From contig NZ_JAGSGB010000003.1 of the NCBI RefSeq assembly GCF_020092905.1, positions 124,001 to 188,000 on the forward strand: a stretch of DNA of 64,000 nucleotides. The letters run 5' to 3'. Made by a program: the position numbers and the translations under genes. This DNA is from Pacificimonas aurantium. GTDB taxonomy: Bacteria; Pseudomonadota; Alphaproteobacteria; Sphingomonadales; Sphingomonadaceae. Shown here one piece after another: positions 45,325 through 54,099 of the stretch (position 1 is its first letter; each line of letters begins with the position of its first letter). The notes under the pieces are model-generated. The model was not told the DNA's origin. It ran no database searches and saw only the letters and a program-made list of their open reading frames with translations.

Positions 45325-46390
45325 GGCCGGGCGCCAGCTGGCGTTCGACTCGGTGCCGGAGGATCGCCTCCGGCATGTCGCGGCGGATGAAGTCCATCAG
45401 CCCTTCGCGCACGTCGCAGCGCAGGTCGAACAGGGTGATGGCATCGCTTGCGCTGACGACCGCGCGAACCTCCATGCTCCCGGGCTGGGTGTCGGTGACC
45501 ATGATATCGGCGCGCTTGCCGTTCCAGCGCTTGTTGCTCCTGACCAGCCGTTGCAGCTCTTCGCGTAGCGGCGCCACGTCGGTCGCCGGGTCGACGTAGA
45601 GAAATACCGAACCGAACAGCTTCTCGTCCGGCCAGGACCAGCTCTCGAAGCTGTCCTCTAGGAACTTCGTCACCGGCACGACGAAGCGGCGCTGGTCCCA
45701 GCTGCGCAGGATTACGTAGGTCGTGCGAATTTCTTCGACCCAGCCCCAGCGTCCTTCGACGATGACGACATCCTCGATATGTATGGGCTCGGTCAGCGCC
45801 ATCTGGATCCCGGCGATCAGGCTGCGCAGCGCAGGCTGCGCGGCGGCGCCGACGGCAAGACCCGCGAGACCGGCCGAGGCGATCAGGGTCAGGCCCACGC
45901 TGCGCACGCCGGGAATGCTCAGCAGCATAAGGGCGATGGTGATCATGACGACGACGAAGGTCGCCAGGCGCGACAGGATGCCGATGCGCGTCTGGCGGCG
46001 GCGCGCCGTAAGCTGGTCGGCCGACCGCAGACCGGTGCGCACCTGGGCCACGCCGGCGAACGCCTTCAGGATCGCGATCATGAACCACCCGGCGATGGCG
46101 GGCACCACAACGCCGCCGATACGGGCCCAGATGGCTGCCAGGGCCGGTACTTCCTGCGCCGTATAGGCGATGGCGACGGCAACCAATGCCCAGCGCAGCG
46201 GCCTGCCGATTTTCGCAACGACCAGTTCGTCGGAATCGATCGAGCTGCCGCGGGCCAGTCGGAGGAGCACCCGGTAGAGGGCGGCATGGAGGAGCAGCGC
46301 TAGCGCCACGGCAAGCGAGCCGAACAGCGCGGCACCGGCCCATTCGGTCAGCCAGCCCTCATGGGCGAATATGGTCAGGTCGGGGGTCAC
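45290..46390 (-). CDS. MscS-family mechanosensitive channel protein
   Basis: A 366-aa membrane protein with four or five helices in the first 190 residues, a Gly/Ala-rich pore helix (LIASAGLAGLAVGAAAQPALRSLIAGIQMAL) and the cytosolic beta domain (PIHIEDVVIVEGRWGWVEEIRTTYVILRSWDQRRFVVP). GTG 46390 is the start. Its 3' end overlaps the convergent hom gene by 35 bp. It is a complete relative of the family to which the truncated island gene belongs, but not a close copy. Confidence 0.88.
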   Translation of the reverse strand: MTPDLTIFAHEGWLTEWAGAALFGSLAVALALLLHAALYRVLLRLARGSSIDSDELVVAKIGRPLRWALVAVAIAYTAQEVPALAAIWARIGGVVVPAIAGWFMIAILKAFAGVAQVRTGLRSADQLTARRRQTRIGILSRLATFVVVMITIALMLLSIPGVRSVGLTLIASAGLAGLAVGAAAQPALRSLIAGIQMALTEPIHIEDVVIVEGRWGWVEEIRTTYVILRSWDQRRFVVPVTKFLEDSFESWSWPDEKLFGSVFLYVDPATDVAPLREELQRLVRSNKRWNGKRADIMVTDTQPGSMEVRAVVSASDAITLFDLRCDVREGLMDFIRRDMPEAILRHRVERQLAPGLSPADPSASAD

Positions 46391-46510
46391 GCGGGCAAGG
46401 CCTTACCGGCGCACATGATGCACGCAAGGATAGTCATGAGACGGGGGCTTGCCGGGCACGCGCCGCCAGAGATCGTGGAAGGTGTGCCGGTTACTTCACC
46501 AGTGATGCAA

Positions 46511-47314
46511 TCAGTCGAGCGCGATGTCCGGCGCGTCCTCGCGCTTCATCCCGACGGTGTGATAGCCGGCATCGACATGATGAATTTCGCCGGTGACGCC
46601 CGATGACAGGTCGCTGAGCAGGTACAGGCCCGCACCGCCGACATCCTCGATCGTCACGTTCCGTTTCAGCGGCGAATTCAGCTCGTTCCATTTCAGGATG
46701 TAGCGGAAGTCGCCGATGCCCGACGCGGCGAGGGTTCGGATCGGCCCCGCGCTGATTCCGTTCACGCGCACATTCTGCGGGCCGAGATCGTTGGCGAGAT
46801 ATTTGACGCTGGTTTCCAGTGCAGCCTTGGCAATGCCCATCACATTGTAGTGCGGCACGACCTTTTCGGCGCCGTAATAGGAGAGCGTCAGCAGGCTGCC
46901 GCCGTTCGGCATCATCGGCATGGCGCGTTTGGCACAGGCGGTGAAGCTGTAGGCCGACACGTTCATCGTGTTGAGGAAGTTGTCGAGGCTGGTGTCGAGA
47001 TAGAGACCGCGCAGTTCCGACTTGTCGGAAAAACCGATGGCATGAACCAGGAAGTCGATGGTTTCCCACCGCGCCGCGAGGTCGTCGAAGGCGCGGTCGA
47101 GCGCCTCCATCGAGCTTACGTCGCATTCGATCAGGAAATCGCTGCCGACTTGCTCGGCCAGCGGCGCCACGCGTTTCTTCAGGGCCTCGCCCTGATAGGA
47201 GAATGCGAGTTCTGCGCCCTGCTCATGGAGCTTCTTTGAAATGCCCCAGGCCAGTGAGCGGTCATTGGCGAGGCCCATGACCAGTCCGCGCTTGCCTGTC
47301 ATCAATCCGGTCAT
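46511..47314 (-). CDS. fabI: Enoyl-[acyl-carrier-protein] reductase (NADH)
   Basis: A 267-aa atypical SDR for the last step of fatty acid elongation; target of triclosan-like compounds. GLANDRSLAWGI is the FabI cofactor loop, VHAIGFSDKSELRG follows, and the Tyr-x6-Lys pair is YNVMGIAK; SYYGAEKVVPHYNVMG is the conserved block. A second in-frame ATG at 47302 (MTGKRGLVMG) may be the true start. It overlaps the stop of the YihY gene by 4 bp. Confidence 0.95.
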   Translation of the reverse strand: MTGLMTGKRGLVMGLANDRSLAWGISKKLHEQGAELAFSYQGEALKKRVAPLAEQVGSDFLIECDVSSMEALDRAFDDLAARWETIDFLVHAIGFSDKSELRGLYLDTSLDNFLNTMNVSAYSFTACAKRAMPMMPNGGSLLTLSYYGAEKVVPHYNVMGIAKAALETSVKYLANDLGPQNVRVNGISAGPIRTLAASGIGDFRYILKWNELNSPLKRNVTIEDVGGAGLYLLSDLSSGVTGEIHHVDAGYHTVGMKREDAPDIALD

Positions 47315-48246
47315 CCGACCCCTCTTACGGCTTCTCGTTCATGTTCGGTCTTGCCGCCCGCATCTAGCTTGCGATCGCCCCCCAATGCCAGTGCGGCGTT
47401 CAGATACGCGCCGACAATGAATGCAATCCCGACGACGAAGAAGAAGATCAGCGTGACGATAACGCCCGCAAGCGGCCCGTAGAAGCGGTCGGTATTGGAA
47501 AAATTGGCGAGGAACCAAGGCAGGAGATTCGACGCCCCGATCCAGATCGCCGCTGTCGCCAGAGCGCCCGGCCACTTTGGATAGCGAGAGCGATATTCGC
47601 GCGGTGTCAGCGAAACGAAGAGCAGGTAGAGCGCCGCGAACAGGGCGACCATCGGCCCCAGGCGGAGACCCGTGAGAAGGCTGGTGTCCATTGCGGGGAG
47701 AACCTGCAGGATGAATTCCTGCACACCCGCCAGAATGAACTGCAGCGCGAAGGCGACGACCATCAGGACGACGCTGCCGATGATGATGCCAAAGCTAAGC
47801 AGCCGGCGCTGCCAGATCGGGCGAACGGCGGTGAAGCCGTAGGCCTTGTAGAGGATGAAGCGAATGGTCTCGACATAGCTCGCCGTCGTCCAGAGCGCGA
47901 CGACGAGTGAGATCGTCAGCAGGCCGCCCGAGGATTCGCGCAGCAGCGCCCCGATCGGTTCGGCCAGATAGTCGGCAACGCGCGGCGGGACGGTCTCGAG
48001 AAAGCTGCGTATGAACCTCAGCGTGTCGAGCGAGCGTCCGAAGGCGCCGGCAATGGCACCCACGAGCACGAAGAAGGGAAACAAGGTAAGCATCGAGAGG
48101 AAGGCAAGGTTGCCCGCCTGTGTCATGCCGTCTTCGAGTGTTCCTCCCACGACCCGTCGGGCGATCCGCACCGGGCGGCTCGTCCAGAGGGTTCTCAACG
48201 GGATGTCAGGTAATCCTCTATCCGCCGAGACCGGCGCGGGGATCAC
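47311..48246 (-). CDS. YihY/BrkB-family membrane protein
   Basis: About 311 aa with six hydrophobic helices and the family pattern DGMTQAGNLAFLSMLTLFPFFVL, followed by LLTISLVVALWTTASYVETI and late VIVTLIFFFVVGIAFIVGAYLNA. The family (once called ribonuclease BN) has no proven function. The start is uncertain: GTG 48246 (overlapping the DnaJ-like gene by 29 bp) and TTG 48198 are candidates, and neither has a clear ribosome-binding site. Runs directly into fabI. Confidence 0.85.
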   Translation of the reverse strand: MIPAPVSADRGLPDIPLRTLWTSRPVRIARRVVGGTLEDGMTQAGNLAFLSMLTLFPFFVLVGAIAGAFGRSLDTLRFIRSFLETVPPRVADYLAEPIGALLRESSGGLLTISLVVALWTTASYVETIRFILYKAYGFTAVRPIWQRRLLSFGIIIGSVVLMVVAFALQFILAGVQEFILQVLPAMDTSLLTGLRLGPMVALFAALYLLFVSLTPREYRSRYPKWPGALATAAIWIGASNLLPWFLANFSNTDRFYGPLAGVIVTLIFFFVVGIAFIVGAYLNAALALGGDRKLDAGGKTEHEREAVRGVG

Positions 48247-49222
48247 GCGCCTCGTCCGCGGTCCAGTCTCGCACAAATGCTTCCAACTCGGGATCCTCCT
48301 TCGGAATCGCAATTTCGATCGTGACGAGCAAATCGCCGCGCGATCCATCCTTGCGACTGAATCCCTTACCCTTCAACCGCATAACGGTTCCGCCATTGGT
48401 GGCCTTGGGAATGGTCAGCATGACGCTGCCGGAGGTGGTTGGCACCTTGACCTTGGCGCCCAGAACGGCCTCCGAGAGACGGACGGGAAGGTCGATGCGG
48501 ATATCGTCGCCGTCCTTCCGAAAATGCCGGTGAGGCTTGATGGAGAGCGTGATCAGCGCATCGCCGGTCCCGCCCGGACCGGCCTCGCCCTGGCCGGTGA
48601 GGCGAATGGTCTGGCCGTCTTCGAAGCCCTGAGGCAGCTTCACCTCGATCGTCTTGCCGCTGCGCAGCGTTACGCGCTGGGGTCTCAATTCGGCGGCATC
48701 GGTGAAGTCGACTGCCAGCCGGTATTTGACGTCGGTGCCCTTTTGCGGGCGCGCCTGCGTCTGCTGAAAGCCCGACGGTCCGCCTCCCGGCCCGGAGCCG
48801 GGCCGCGTGCGCGCCCGGCCGCCGCCGAAAAGTTCGTTCAGCAGGTCTTCGGGATCGAAGCCGCCGTCGCCGCCAAAGGGGCGGCTGCCGCCATAATTGC
48901 CGCCGCCGAAGTCGCGACTGGAAAAGCCGCCACCGCCGCCCCCGCGAAATGGATTACCCGCTTTTCCGGACCCGCCGCCAAAGCCGAAAGGCGACTTGGG
49001 GTCGCCCTTTTCGTCGATCTCTCCGCGGTCATACTGGGCGCGTTTATCCTTGTCGGCGAGGATATCGTAGGCCTGTGTGACTTCCGAGAAGCGGTCGGCC
49101 GCCTTCGGATTGTCCTTGTTGCGGTCGGGATGCAGTTCCTTCGCCAGCGTGCGGTAGGCGCGTTTGATCGCCGCCTCGTCGGCGCCGCGCTTCAACCCAA
49201 GCCGCTCGTAAAGATCCGCCAT
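48218..49222 (-). CDS. DnaJ-like co-chaperone (CbpA type, no zinc finger)
   Basis: A 334-aa J-protein. J domain at residues 2-68 with HPD intact (LAKELHPDRNKDN), then a long Gly/Phe-rich linker (about 75-150), then two DnaJ C-terminal substrate domains (GTDVKYRLAVDFTDAAEL onward). The CXXCXGXG zinc module of classical DnaJ is absent, so it is a class II/CbpA-type protein stimulating DnaK. ATG 49222 gives MADLYERLGL; an upstream GTG/ATG frame start at 49243 is less likely. Confidence 0.92.
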   Translation of the reverse strand: MADLYERLGLKRGADEAAIKRAYRTLAKELHPDRNKDNPKAADRFSEVTQAYDILADKDKRAQYDRGEIDEKGDPKSPFGFGGGSGKAGNPFRGGGGGGFSSRDFGGGNYGGSRPFGGDGGFDPEDLLNELFGGGRARTRPGSGPGGGPSGFQQTQARPQKGTDVKYRLAVDFTDAAELRPQRVTLRSGKTIEVKLPQGFEDGQTIRLTGQGEAGPGGTGDALITLSIKPHRHFRKDGDDIRIDLPVRLSEAVLGAKVKVPTTSGSVMLTIPKATNGGTVMRLKGKGFSRKDGSRGDLLVTIEIAIPKEDPELEAFVRDWTADEARDPRAGLGG

Positions 49223-49391
49223 TATCTCGTTTCCGTCACACAATTAGGTTGGGGAATCCACTGTTGCACTAGGGCAACACACCGGGGATGTAGGACTTGC
49301 CGGAGCCCGCTGCAAGCGGTCGCGTGGCTTCGGACCTGCCCAGCGAGAAGTCGGTTGAGGGACGCCTGCCGCGCGCATACATGCTGATGGC

Positions 49392-49982
49392 ATGACCAGC
49401 GACAGCCTGCCGACCGATCCGTTTCGCCTGTTCGATGAGTGGATGAGGGAGGCGGAAGACGGTGAACCGCACGATCCCAACGCCATGGCGCTCGCGACGA
49501 CAGGACCTTCCGGTCCCTCGGTCCGGATGGTGCTGCTGAAGGATGTCAGCGAGGGCGGCTTCGTTTTCTATACCAACGCCGAAAGCCGCAAGGGCGAGGA
49601 GCTGAAGGCGGGGAGCAAGGCGGCCCTGCTGTTCTACTGGAAATCTCTGCGCCGGCAGATCCGTATCGAAGGACCGGTAACGCGCGTTTCGGAGGCCGAG
49701 TCCGATGCCTATTTCGACAGCCGTCCGCGCGCCTCGCAGATCGGCGCCTGGGCGAGCCTGCAGTCCCGTCCGCTGACCGAGCGTCAAGAACTTGAGCGGC
49801 GCGTCGACCTGATCGAGCGGGAATATGAAGACGCCGCGGTGCCGCGCCCGCCGCACTGGTTCGGCTGGCGCGTGACGCCGCGTCACTTCGAGTTCTGGAT
49901 CGACCGCCGCGACCGGCTGCACGAACGCTATACCTTCGACGCGGCCGAAGAAGGCTGGCGGCGCGGCATGCTCTACCCGTGA
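49392..49982 (+). CDS. pdxH: Pyridoxine/pyridoxamine 5'-phosphate oxidase
   Basis: A 196-aa FMN enzyme producing pyridoxal 5'-phosphate. The FMN-binding RMVLLKDVSEGGFVFYTNAESRKGEEL block and RQIRIEGPVTRVSEAESDAYFDSRPRASQIGAWAS are diagnostic, as is the C-terminal RLHERYTFD...W...MLYP. Length is slightly short of E. coli PdxH (218) only at the N-terminus. Its stop overlaps the GTG of the CDF gene. It supplies PLP for the several PLP enzymes nearby. Confidence 0.94.
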   Translation: MTSDSLPTDPFRLFDEWMREAEDGEPHDPNAMALATTGPSGPSVRMVLLKDVSEGGFVFYTNAESRKGEELKAGSKAALLFYWKSLRRQIRIEGPVTRVSEAESDAYFDSRPRASQIGAWASLQSRPLTERQELERRVDLIEREYEDAAVPRPPHWFGWRVTPRHFEFWIDRRDRLHERYTFDAAEEGWRRGMLYP

Positions 49983-50911
49983 GCAAGGATGCCGCCTCGC
50001 TTGCCCGCCGGGCTGCGCTGGCGTCGGTTGCGGCCGCGATCCTTCTGGCAGGCGCGAAGATCTGGGCGGTGGCCGCGACCGGATCGATTTCCATGCTCGG
50101 CTCGCTGGCGGATACCGGGCTCGACCTGCTCGCCTCGCTCATTACTCTTTTCGCGGTGAGGGTCGCTGCCGAGCCCGCCGACCAGGAGCATCGCTTCGGT
50201 CATGGCAAGGCGGAGGCCGTCGCCGCGCTGATCCAGACCGTGCTGATTGTGATCAGCGGCCTTTACATCGCGCTTCAGGGCCTGCTTCGCCTGCTGGAAG
50301 GGGGCGGGGTAGCCGACCCGGAATATGGCGTCGTGGTGTCCGTGTTCGCGCTGATGGTGACGGCGGCGCTGGTTCTCTACCAGCGCAGTGTCATCGCGCG
50401 CACCGAATCGATTGCGATCCAGACCGACAGCCTGCACTATCAGAGCGACCTGCTCCTCAACCTCGCGGTCATCTCGGCGCTGCTGATCGAGGGGCTGTCG
50501 CGCTTTACCGGCGCCGATGCCGTCTTCGGGCTCGGGATCGCGGCATGGCTGCTGTGGAACGCGTACCGCGCCGGCCGGCGGGCGGTCGACATGCTGATGG
50601 ACCGGGAGTGGCCCGAACTGAAGCGCCAGCAACTGCTCAACCTGGTGTCGCAGCTTCCGGATGTGGACGGCGTCCACGACCTGCGGACACGCCGCGCCGG
50701 ACACCAGGATTTCGTCCAGTTCCACATCTGGGTCGATCCAGAACTCAGCGTCGCGTCCGCACATGACATCGCCGAACGGGCCGAAATCGCCGTTCGAGAG
50801 CGCTTTCCGGCAGCCGAGGTCTTGATCCATGTGGACCCGCGTGGCCATCTGGACGACTTACCCGTGAAGGAGGATCATTTTTGTCCCATCGAGCCCGGTT
50901 CAGGCACATAG
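49979..50911 (+). CDS. Cation diffusion facilitator transporter (FieF-like)
   Basis: A 310-aa metal efflux protein with six transmembrane helices and a C-terminal cytosolic ferredoxin-like domain (about 210-290). Metal-site motifs: DTGLD in TM2 and HYQSD in TM5 (His-x3-Asp), of the Zn/Fe type; the FGHGKAEAV loop is conserved. GTG 49979 overlaps the pdxH stop. Its 3' end overlaps the next gene by 31 bp, and the last residues HFCPIEPGSGT are read through that gene's start region. Confidence 0.9.
   Translation: MSKDAASLARRAALASVAAAILLAGAKIWAVAATGSISMLGSLADTGLDLLASLITLFAVRVAAEPADQEHRFGHGKAEAVAALIQTVLIVISGLYIALQGLLRLLEGGGVADPEYGVVVSVFALMVTAALVLYQRSVIARTESIAIQTDSLHYQSDLLLNLAVISALLIEGLSRFTGADAVFGLGIAAWLLWNAYRAGRRAVDMLMDREWPELKRQQLLNLVSQLPDVDGVHDLRTRRAGHQDFVQFHIWVDPELSVASAHDIAERAEIAVRERFPAAEVLIHVDPRGHLDDLPVKEDHFCPIEPGSGT
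50867..50874 (+). promoter_or_regulatory. Strong ribosome-binding site fixing a TTG start
   Basis: AAGGAGGA, a near-full anti-Shine-Dalgarno complement, lies 6 bases before TTG 50881. It decides the phzF-like start, since no ATG or GTG is as well placed, and it sits inside the coding sequence of the upstream transporter. Confidence 0.8.
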
Positions 50912-51705
50912 ACGCGTTCGCGAAGGTTCCGTTCGAAGGCAACAGCGCGGCGATCTACCGAGTGGAGGCATTCCCCGACGATGCGCTGATGCAGCGGATC
51001 GCGCGCGAACATAATCTCTCCGAAACCGCCTGGTACGTACCGGACGAGACCGGCGAAGCCGACTATGTCCTGCGCTGGTTCACGCCCGCCGTGGAAGTCG
51101 AGCTGTGCGGCCATGCCACCCTTGCTGCCGGCCATCACTGCCTGACCGACGAGCCCGAGCGAGACGCTGTACGCTTTCGCACCCTGAAGGGCGCGGGAGT
51201 CCTCGAAGTGCGGCGCGCCGACGATGGGCGTTACGTGATGAGCCTGCCGGCCTGGGTGTCGGTGAAGCAGATGAAAACCGACCTGGTCGCCGCGCTCGGC
51301 CGCATTCCGGAAGAAGTGCGGGTGACCACCGACGCGGCGGAGGACAGTTTCATGGCCGTCTTCGGCGATGAAGAGACGGTTCGCGCTCTCGCACCCGATT
51401 TCAAGGCCTTGGCGGCCATCGGCAATGTCCTCGTCATCGCGACGGCACCGGCGGCCGGTGGCAGCGAAGTGGACGTCGTCAGCCGCGTATTCGTGCCGGG
51501 GGCCGGGGTCGACGAGGATCCGGTCACCGGTTCCGCCCACGCCATGCTCACTCCCTACTGGGCCGAAAGACTGGGGCGCGACTCGTTCGAGGCCTTTCAG
51601 GCCAGCGAGCGCGGCGGGCGCCTGTCCTGCCGGCTCGAGGGCGACCGGGTGATCCTTGGCGGCAGCTGCGTCGACGTGATCGAGGGGGACCTTCTTCTCC
51701 CGTGA
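50881..51705 (+). CDS. PhzF-family isomerase/epimerase
   Basis: A 274-aa two-domain diaminopimelate-epimerase-like fold protein. Motifs: DAFAKVPFEGNSAAIY with the catalytic Glu-like position near residue 19, VELCGHATLAAGH near 78, and DEDPVTGSAHA near 218. These define PhzF relatives, whose substrates vary and are mostly unknown; no phenazine genes are present, so it is not likely to make phenazine. Begins at TTG 50881. Confidence 0.9.
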   Translation: MSHRARFRHIDAFAKVPFEGNSAAIYRVEAFPDDALMQRIAREHNLSETAWYVPDETGEADYVLRWFTPAVEVELCGHATLAAGHHCLTDEPERDAVRFRTLKGAGVLEVRRADDGRYVMSLPAWVSVKQMKTDLVAALGRIPEEVRVTTDAAEDSFMAVFGDEETVRALAPDFKALAAIGNVLVIATAPAAGGSEVDVVSRVFVPGAGVDEDPVTGSAHAMLTPYWAERLGRDSFEAFQASERGGRLSCRLEGDRVILGGSCVDVIEGDLLLP

Positions 51706-51718
51706 CCGTTGTCACCTC

Positions 51719-52408
51719 GTGAAGGTTGCCAGCTACAATATTCACAAGGGCATCGGCCTCGACCGCCGCCGCGACCCCGACCGGATCCTGCACGTTCTGG
51801 ACGAGGTCGGGGCGGACGTGGTCGCCCTGCAGGAGGCTGACCGGAGATTCTTCAGCCGCCGCGCAGTGATTACGCCCGAGCGGCTGGAAGCGTCGGGCTG
51901 GCGCCACGTTCCGTTCCATATGAAGCCCGAGTCGCTGGGATGGCACGGCAACGCCATTCTTGTGCGGGACGGGATCGGAGTTCGGCATGCGGAGCCGCTT
52001 TGGCTGGAAGGGCTCGAACCGCGCGGGGCGGTGCTGGCCGAACTCGATACGGCCCTTGGGCCGTTCCGGGTCGTGGGCATGCATCTCGACCTTTCCGGCC
52101 TCTACCGCGTGCGGCAGGTGCTGCGCCTTGTCGAGGTGATCGACGTGCGCAGCCCGCTACCGACCATCATCATGGGCGACACCAACGACTGGAACCGGGG
52201 CAGGCTCGCGGCGATGGACCGGGTGCCGAGCCATTTCCGCAGCGCGCCGTGCGGACCCAGTTTTCACACCCGCCGGCCCGTCCTTGCCCTCGATCGGATC
52301 CTCTACGACCGCGACCTCGAACTGGTGAATTGCGGCGTGCACCGAACCGCCCTGTCGCGGCGGGCAAGCGATCACTTGCCGATCTGGGCGGAGCTGAAGC
52401 TCGCCTGA
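51719..52408 (+). CDS. Endonuclease/exonuclease/phosphatase-family hydrolase
   Basis: A 229-aa EEP-superfamily protein. VASYNIHKGIGLD, ALQEADRR (catalytic Glu), GMHLDLS, IMGDTNDWNRG and the terminal SDHLPIWAEL (Asp-His) form the standard metal-dependent active site. Members hydrolyse DNA, lipids or phosphoinositides; the substrate here is not predictable. GTG 51719, 13 bp after the preceding stop, so probably co-transcribed. Confidence 0.88.
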   Translation: MKVASYNIHKGIGLDRRRDPDRILHVLDEVGADVVALQEADRRFFSRRAVITPERLEASGWRHVPFHMKPESLGWHGNAILVRDGIGVRHAEPLWLEGLEPRGAVLAELDTALGPFRVVGMHLDLSGLYRVRQVLRLVEVIDVRSPLPTIIMGDTNDWNRGRLAAMDRVPSHFRSAPCGPSFHTRRPVLALDRILYDRDLELVNCGVHRTALSRRASDHLPIWAELKLA

Positions 52409-52417
52409 CGGGCGGCG

Positions 52418-53536
52418 TTAGGCTGCCGCGGCGAGGGCCGGCTGCGTGTCGGCGATCCATCCCCCGCCCATTACGCGGTCGCCATCATAAAGGACCGCTG
52501 CCTGCCCGGGCGAAACGCCATATTCAGGCGCGGCGAAGATAACCGACGTGCCGTCGAACCGGGCGGGGGCCGGCTTCGCCATCGAGCGGATCTTGGCCGT
52601 CAGCGGCCGCGCCGGATCGGGCCCGGCCGGGCCGAGCCAGTTCACGTCCGACAACCGGCAGGAGGCGACGCCGAGCGCCTCGCGCGGGCCGACAACCAAG
52701 GTCTTCGTGTCAGGGTCGAGCCGGACGACATAAAGCGGCTCCTTCTGGCCGCCGATATCGATGCCGCGGCGCTGTCCGACGGTATAGTGAACGAGGCCGC
52801 GGTGCTGCCCGAGGACATTGCCGTTCAGGTCGACGATATTCCCCGGCGCTTCCGTCTCGGGCCGCAATTTCTTCACAAGTCCGGCATAGTCGCCGCTCGG
52901 CACGAAACAGATGTCCTGGCTGTCGGGCTTCGTCGCGACGCCGAGGTTGAAGCGCGCGGCATGATCGCGCACGGCCGCCTTGTCCATGGCGCCCAGTGGA
53001 AAGCGCAGGAAGTCGAGCTGCTCGCGCGTGGTTGCGAACAGGAAATAGCTCTGGTCCCGCGCCGGGTCGGTACCGCGCAACAGCCGCGGCCCATCCTCGC
53101 TGTGGACGCGCCGCACATAATGCCCCGTCGCCAGCGCGTCTGCGCCGAGGTCCTTCGCCACCGAGAGGAGATCGCGAAACTTCACCGTCTGGTTACAGCG
53201 CACGCAGGGAATGGGGGTTTCGCCGCGCGCATAGCTGTCCGCGAAGTCGTCGATCACGCTTTCCCGGAACGAGCTTTCATAATCGAGGACATAGTGCGGG
53301 ATGCCGAGCCCATCGGCGACTCGGCGGGCATCGCGGATATCGCTTCCCGCGCAGCAGGTGCCGGGGGTCTGTACCGCGGCCCCATGGTCGTAGAGCTGGA
53401 GCGTGATGCCGACCGTCTCATAGCCGGCTTCGCTGACCAGGGCGGCGACGACGGAACTGTCCACTCCGCCGGACATGGCGACGACGACGCGCCGGGAGGC
53501 GGCGGGTCCGGGAAGATTCAGGTCGATCTGGGACAT
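52418..53536 (-). CDS. mnmA: tRNA-specific 2-thiouridylase
   Basis: A 372-aa enzyme thiolating U34 of tRNA-Lys, -Glu and -Gln. The PP-loop MSGGVDSSV at about 22-30, the catalytic Cys in [13 protein letters not shown] and the second Cys in [11 protein letters not shown] are intact. The central GHYVRRV and the C-terminal barrel follow. ATG 53536 gives MSQIDLNLP; upstream codons fall in the promoter region shared with sciP. Confidence 0.95.
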   Translation of the reverse strand: MSQIDLNLPGPAASRRVVVAMSGGVDSSVVAALVSEAGYETVGITLQLYDHGAAVQTPGTCCAGSDIRDARRVADGLGIPHYVLDYESSFRESVIDDFADSYARGETPIPCVRCNQTVKFRDLLSVAKDLGADALATGHYVRRVHSEDGPRLLRGTDPARDQSYFLFATTREQLDFLRFPLGAMDKAAVRDHAARFNLGVATKPDSQDICFVPSGDYAGLVKKLRPETEAPGNIVDLNGNVLGQHRGLVHYTVGQRRGIDIGGQKEPLYVVRLDPDTKTLVVGPREALGVASCRLSDVNWLGPAGPDPARPLTAKIRSMAKPAPARFDGTSVIFAAPEYGVSPGQAAVLYDGDRVMGGGWIADTQPALAAAA

Positions 53537-53640
53537 CGTCCGACAAATAGGCGCGCCCGCCCCGGATTCCAAAGGGTCGTTATTTATGTCGTGACGTCGC
53601 AGGGGGTTAGCCGACGCGAGTGGATTTTTTAGCGGCCGGG

Positions 53641-53655
53641 TTAGGGCTTCCTTAG
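53641..53655 (+). promoter_or_regulatory. Candidate CtrA-type box upstream of sciP
   Basis: TTAG-N7-TTAG has the spacing of the CtrA consensus TTAA-N7-TTAA with the last base of each half changed, and lies 60 bp before the sciP start. In Caulobacter sciP is expressed from a CtrA-dependent promoter. Plausible but degenerate. Confidence 0.4.
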
Positions 53656-53714
53656 GTGATGGGGCTCTACAAGCGCTGGACCGGGGAAGTCAGTACGGAC
53701 CGAACGAGAAGAGT

Positions 53715-54011
53715 ATGCTTGAGAACCAGAGTTTCAGACCAGAATCCGTGATCGGCCCGCTGGGCGAGCCGCTGACGATGGAAACGCTTCCGTCGCCGAA
53801 CACCCGCCGGTGGGTGGTCCGGCGGAAGGCTGAAGTCGTGGCGGCCGTAAAGGGCGGACTGCTGACCACGGACGAGGCCTGCGAACGTTACAGCCTCAGC
53901 CTTGAGGAGTTTACCAGCTGGCAGCGGGCGGTCGAGCGCGCCGGGCTGGCGGGGCTCCGCGTGACGCGCACGCAGCATTATCGGGCCCTCTTCGAACGCG
54001 GCAATGACTGA
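53715..54011 (+). CDS. sciP: DUF1153 / SciP-like cell-cycle regulator
   Basis: A 98-aa DUF1153 protein. The helix-turn-helix region covers RRWVVRRKAEVVAAVKGGLLTTDEACERYSLSLEEFTSWQRA (about 31-72). SciP in Caulobacter binds CtrA and DNA and blocks CtrA-driven transcription. It is 98 residues, close to the Caulobacter protein. ATG 53715 has GAGAAGAG upstream. Together with gcrA it indicates that the CtrA module is present in this organism. Confidence 0.9.
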   Translation: MLENQSFRPESVIGPLGEPLTMETLPSPNTRRWVVRRKAEVVAAVKGGLLTTDEACERYSLSLEEFTSWQRAVERAGLAGLRVTRTQHYRALFERGND

Positions 54012-54099
54012 ACGGCAGGTCCTTTAGGGAACGCAGCAAAGCCTCCGCCCGCAACGGCAGGCATTGCGCCGCCCGCGCGGGCGCGCCATCAGGGCGGTC

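Noticed and set aside
53630-53660. A second CtrA box TTAG-N8-TTAG
   Set aside because: Spacing is one base too long for the consensus; only the N7 pair was kept.
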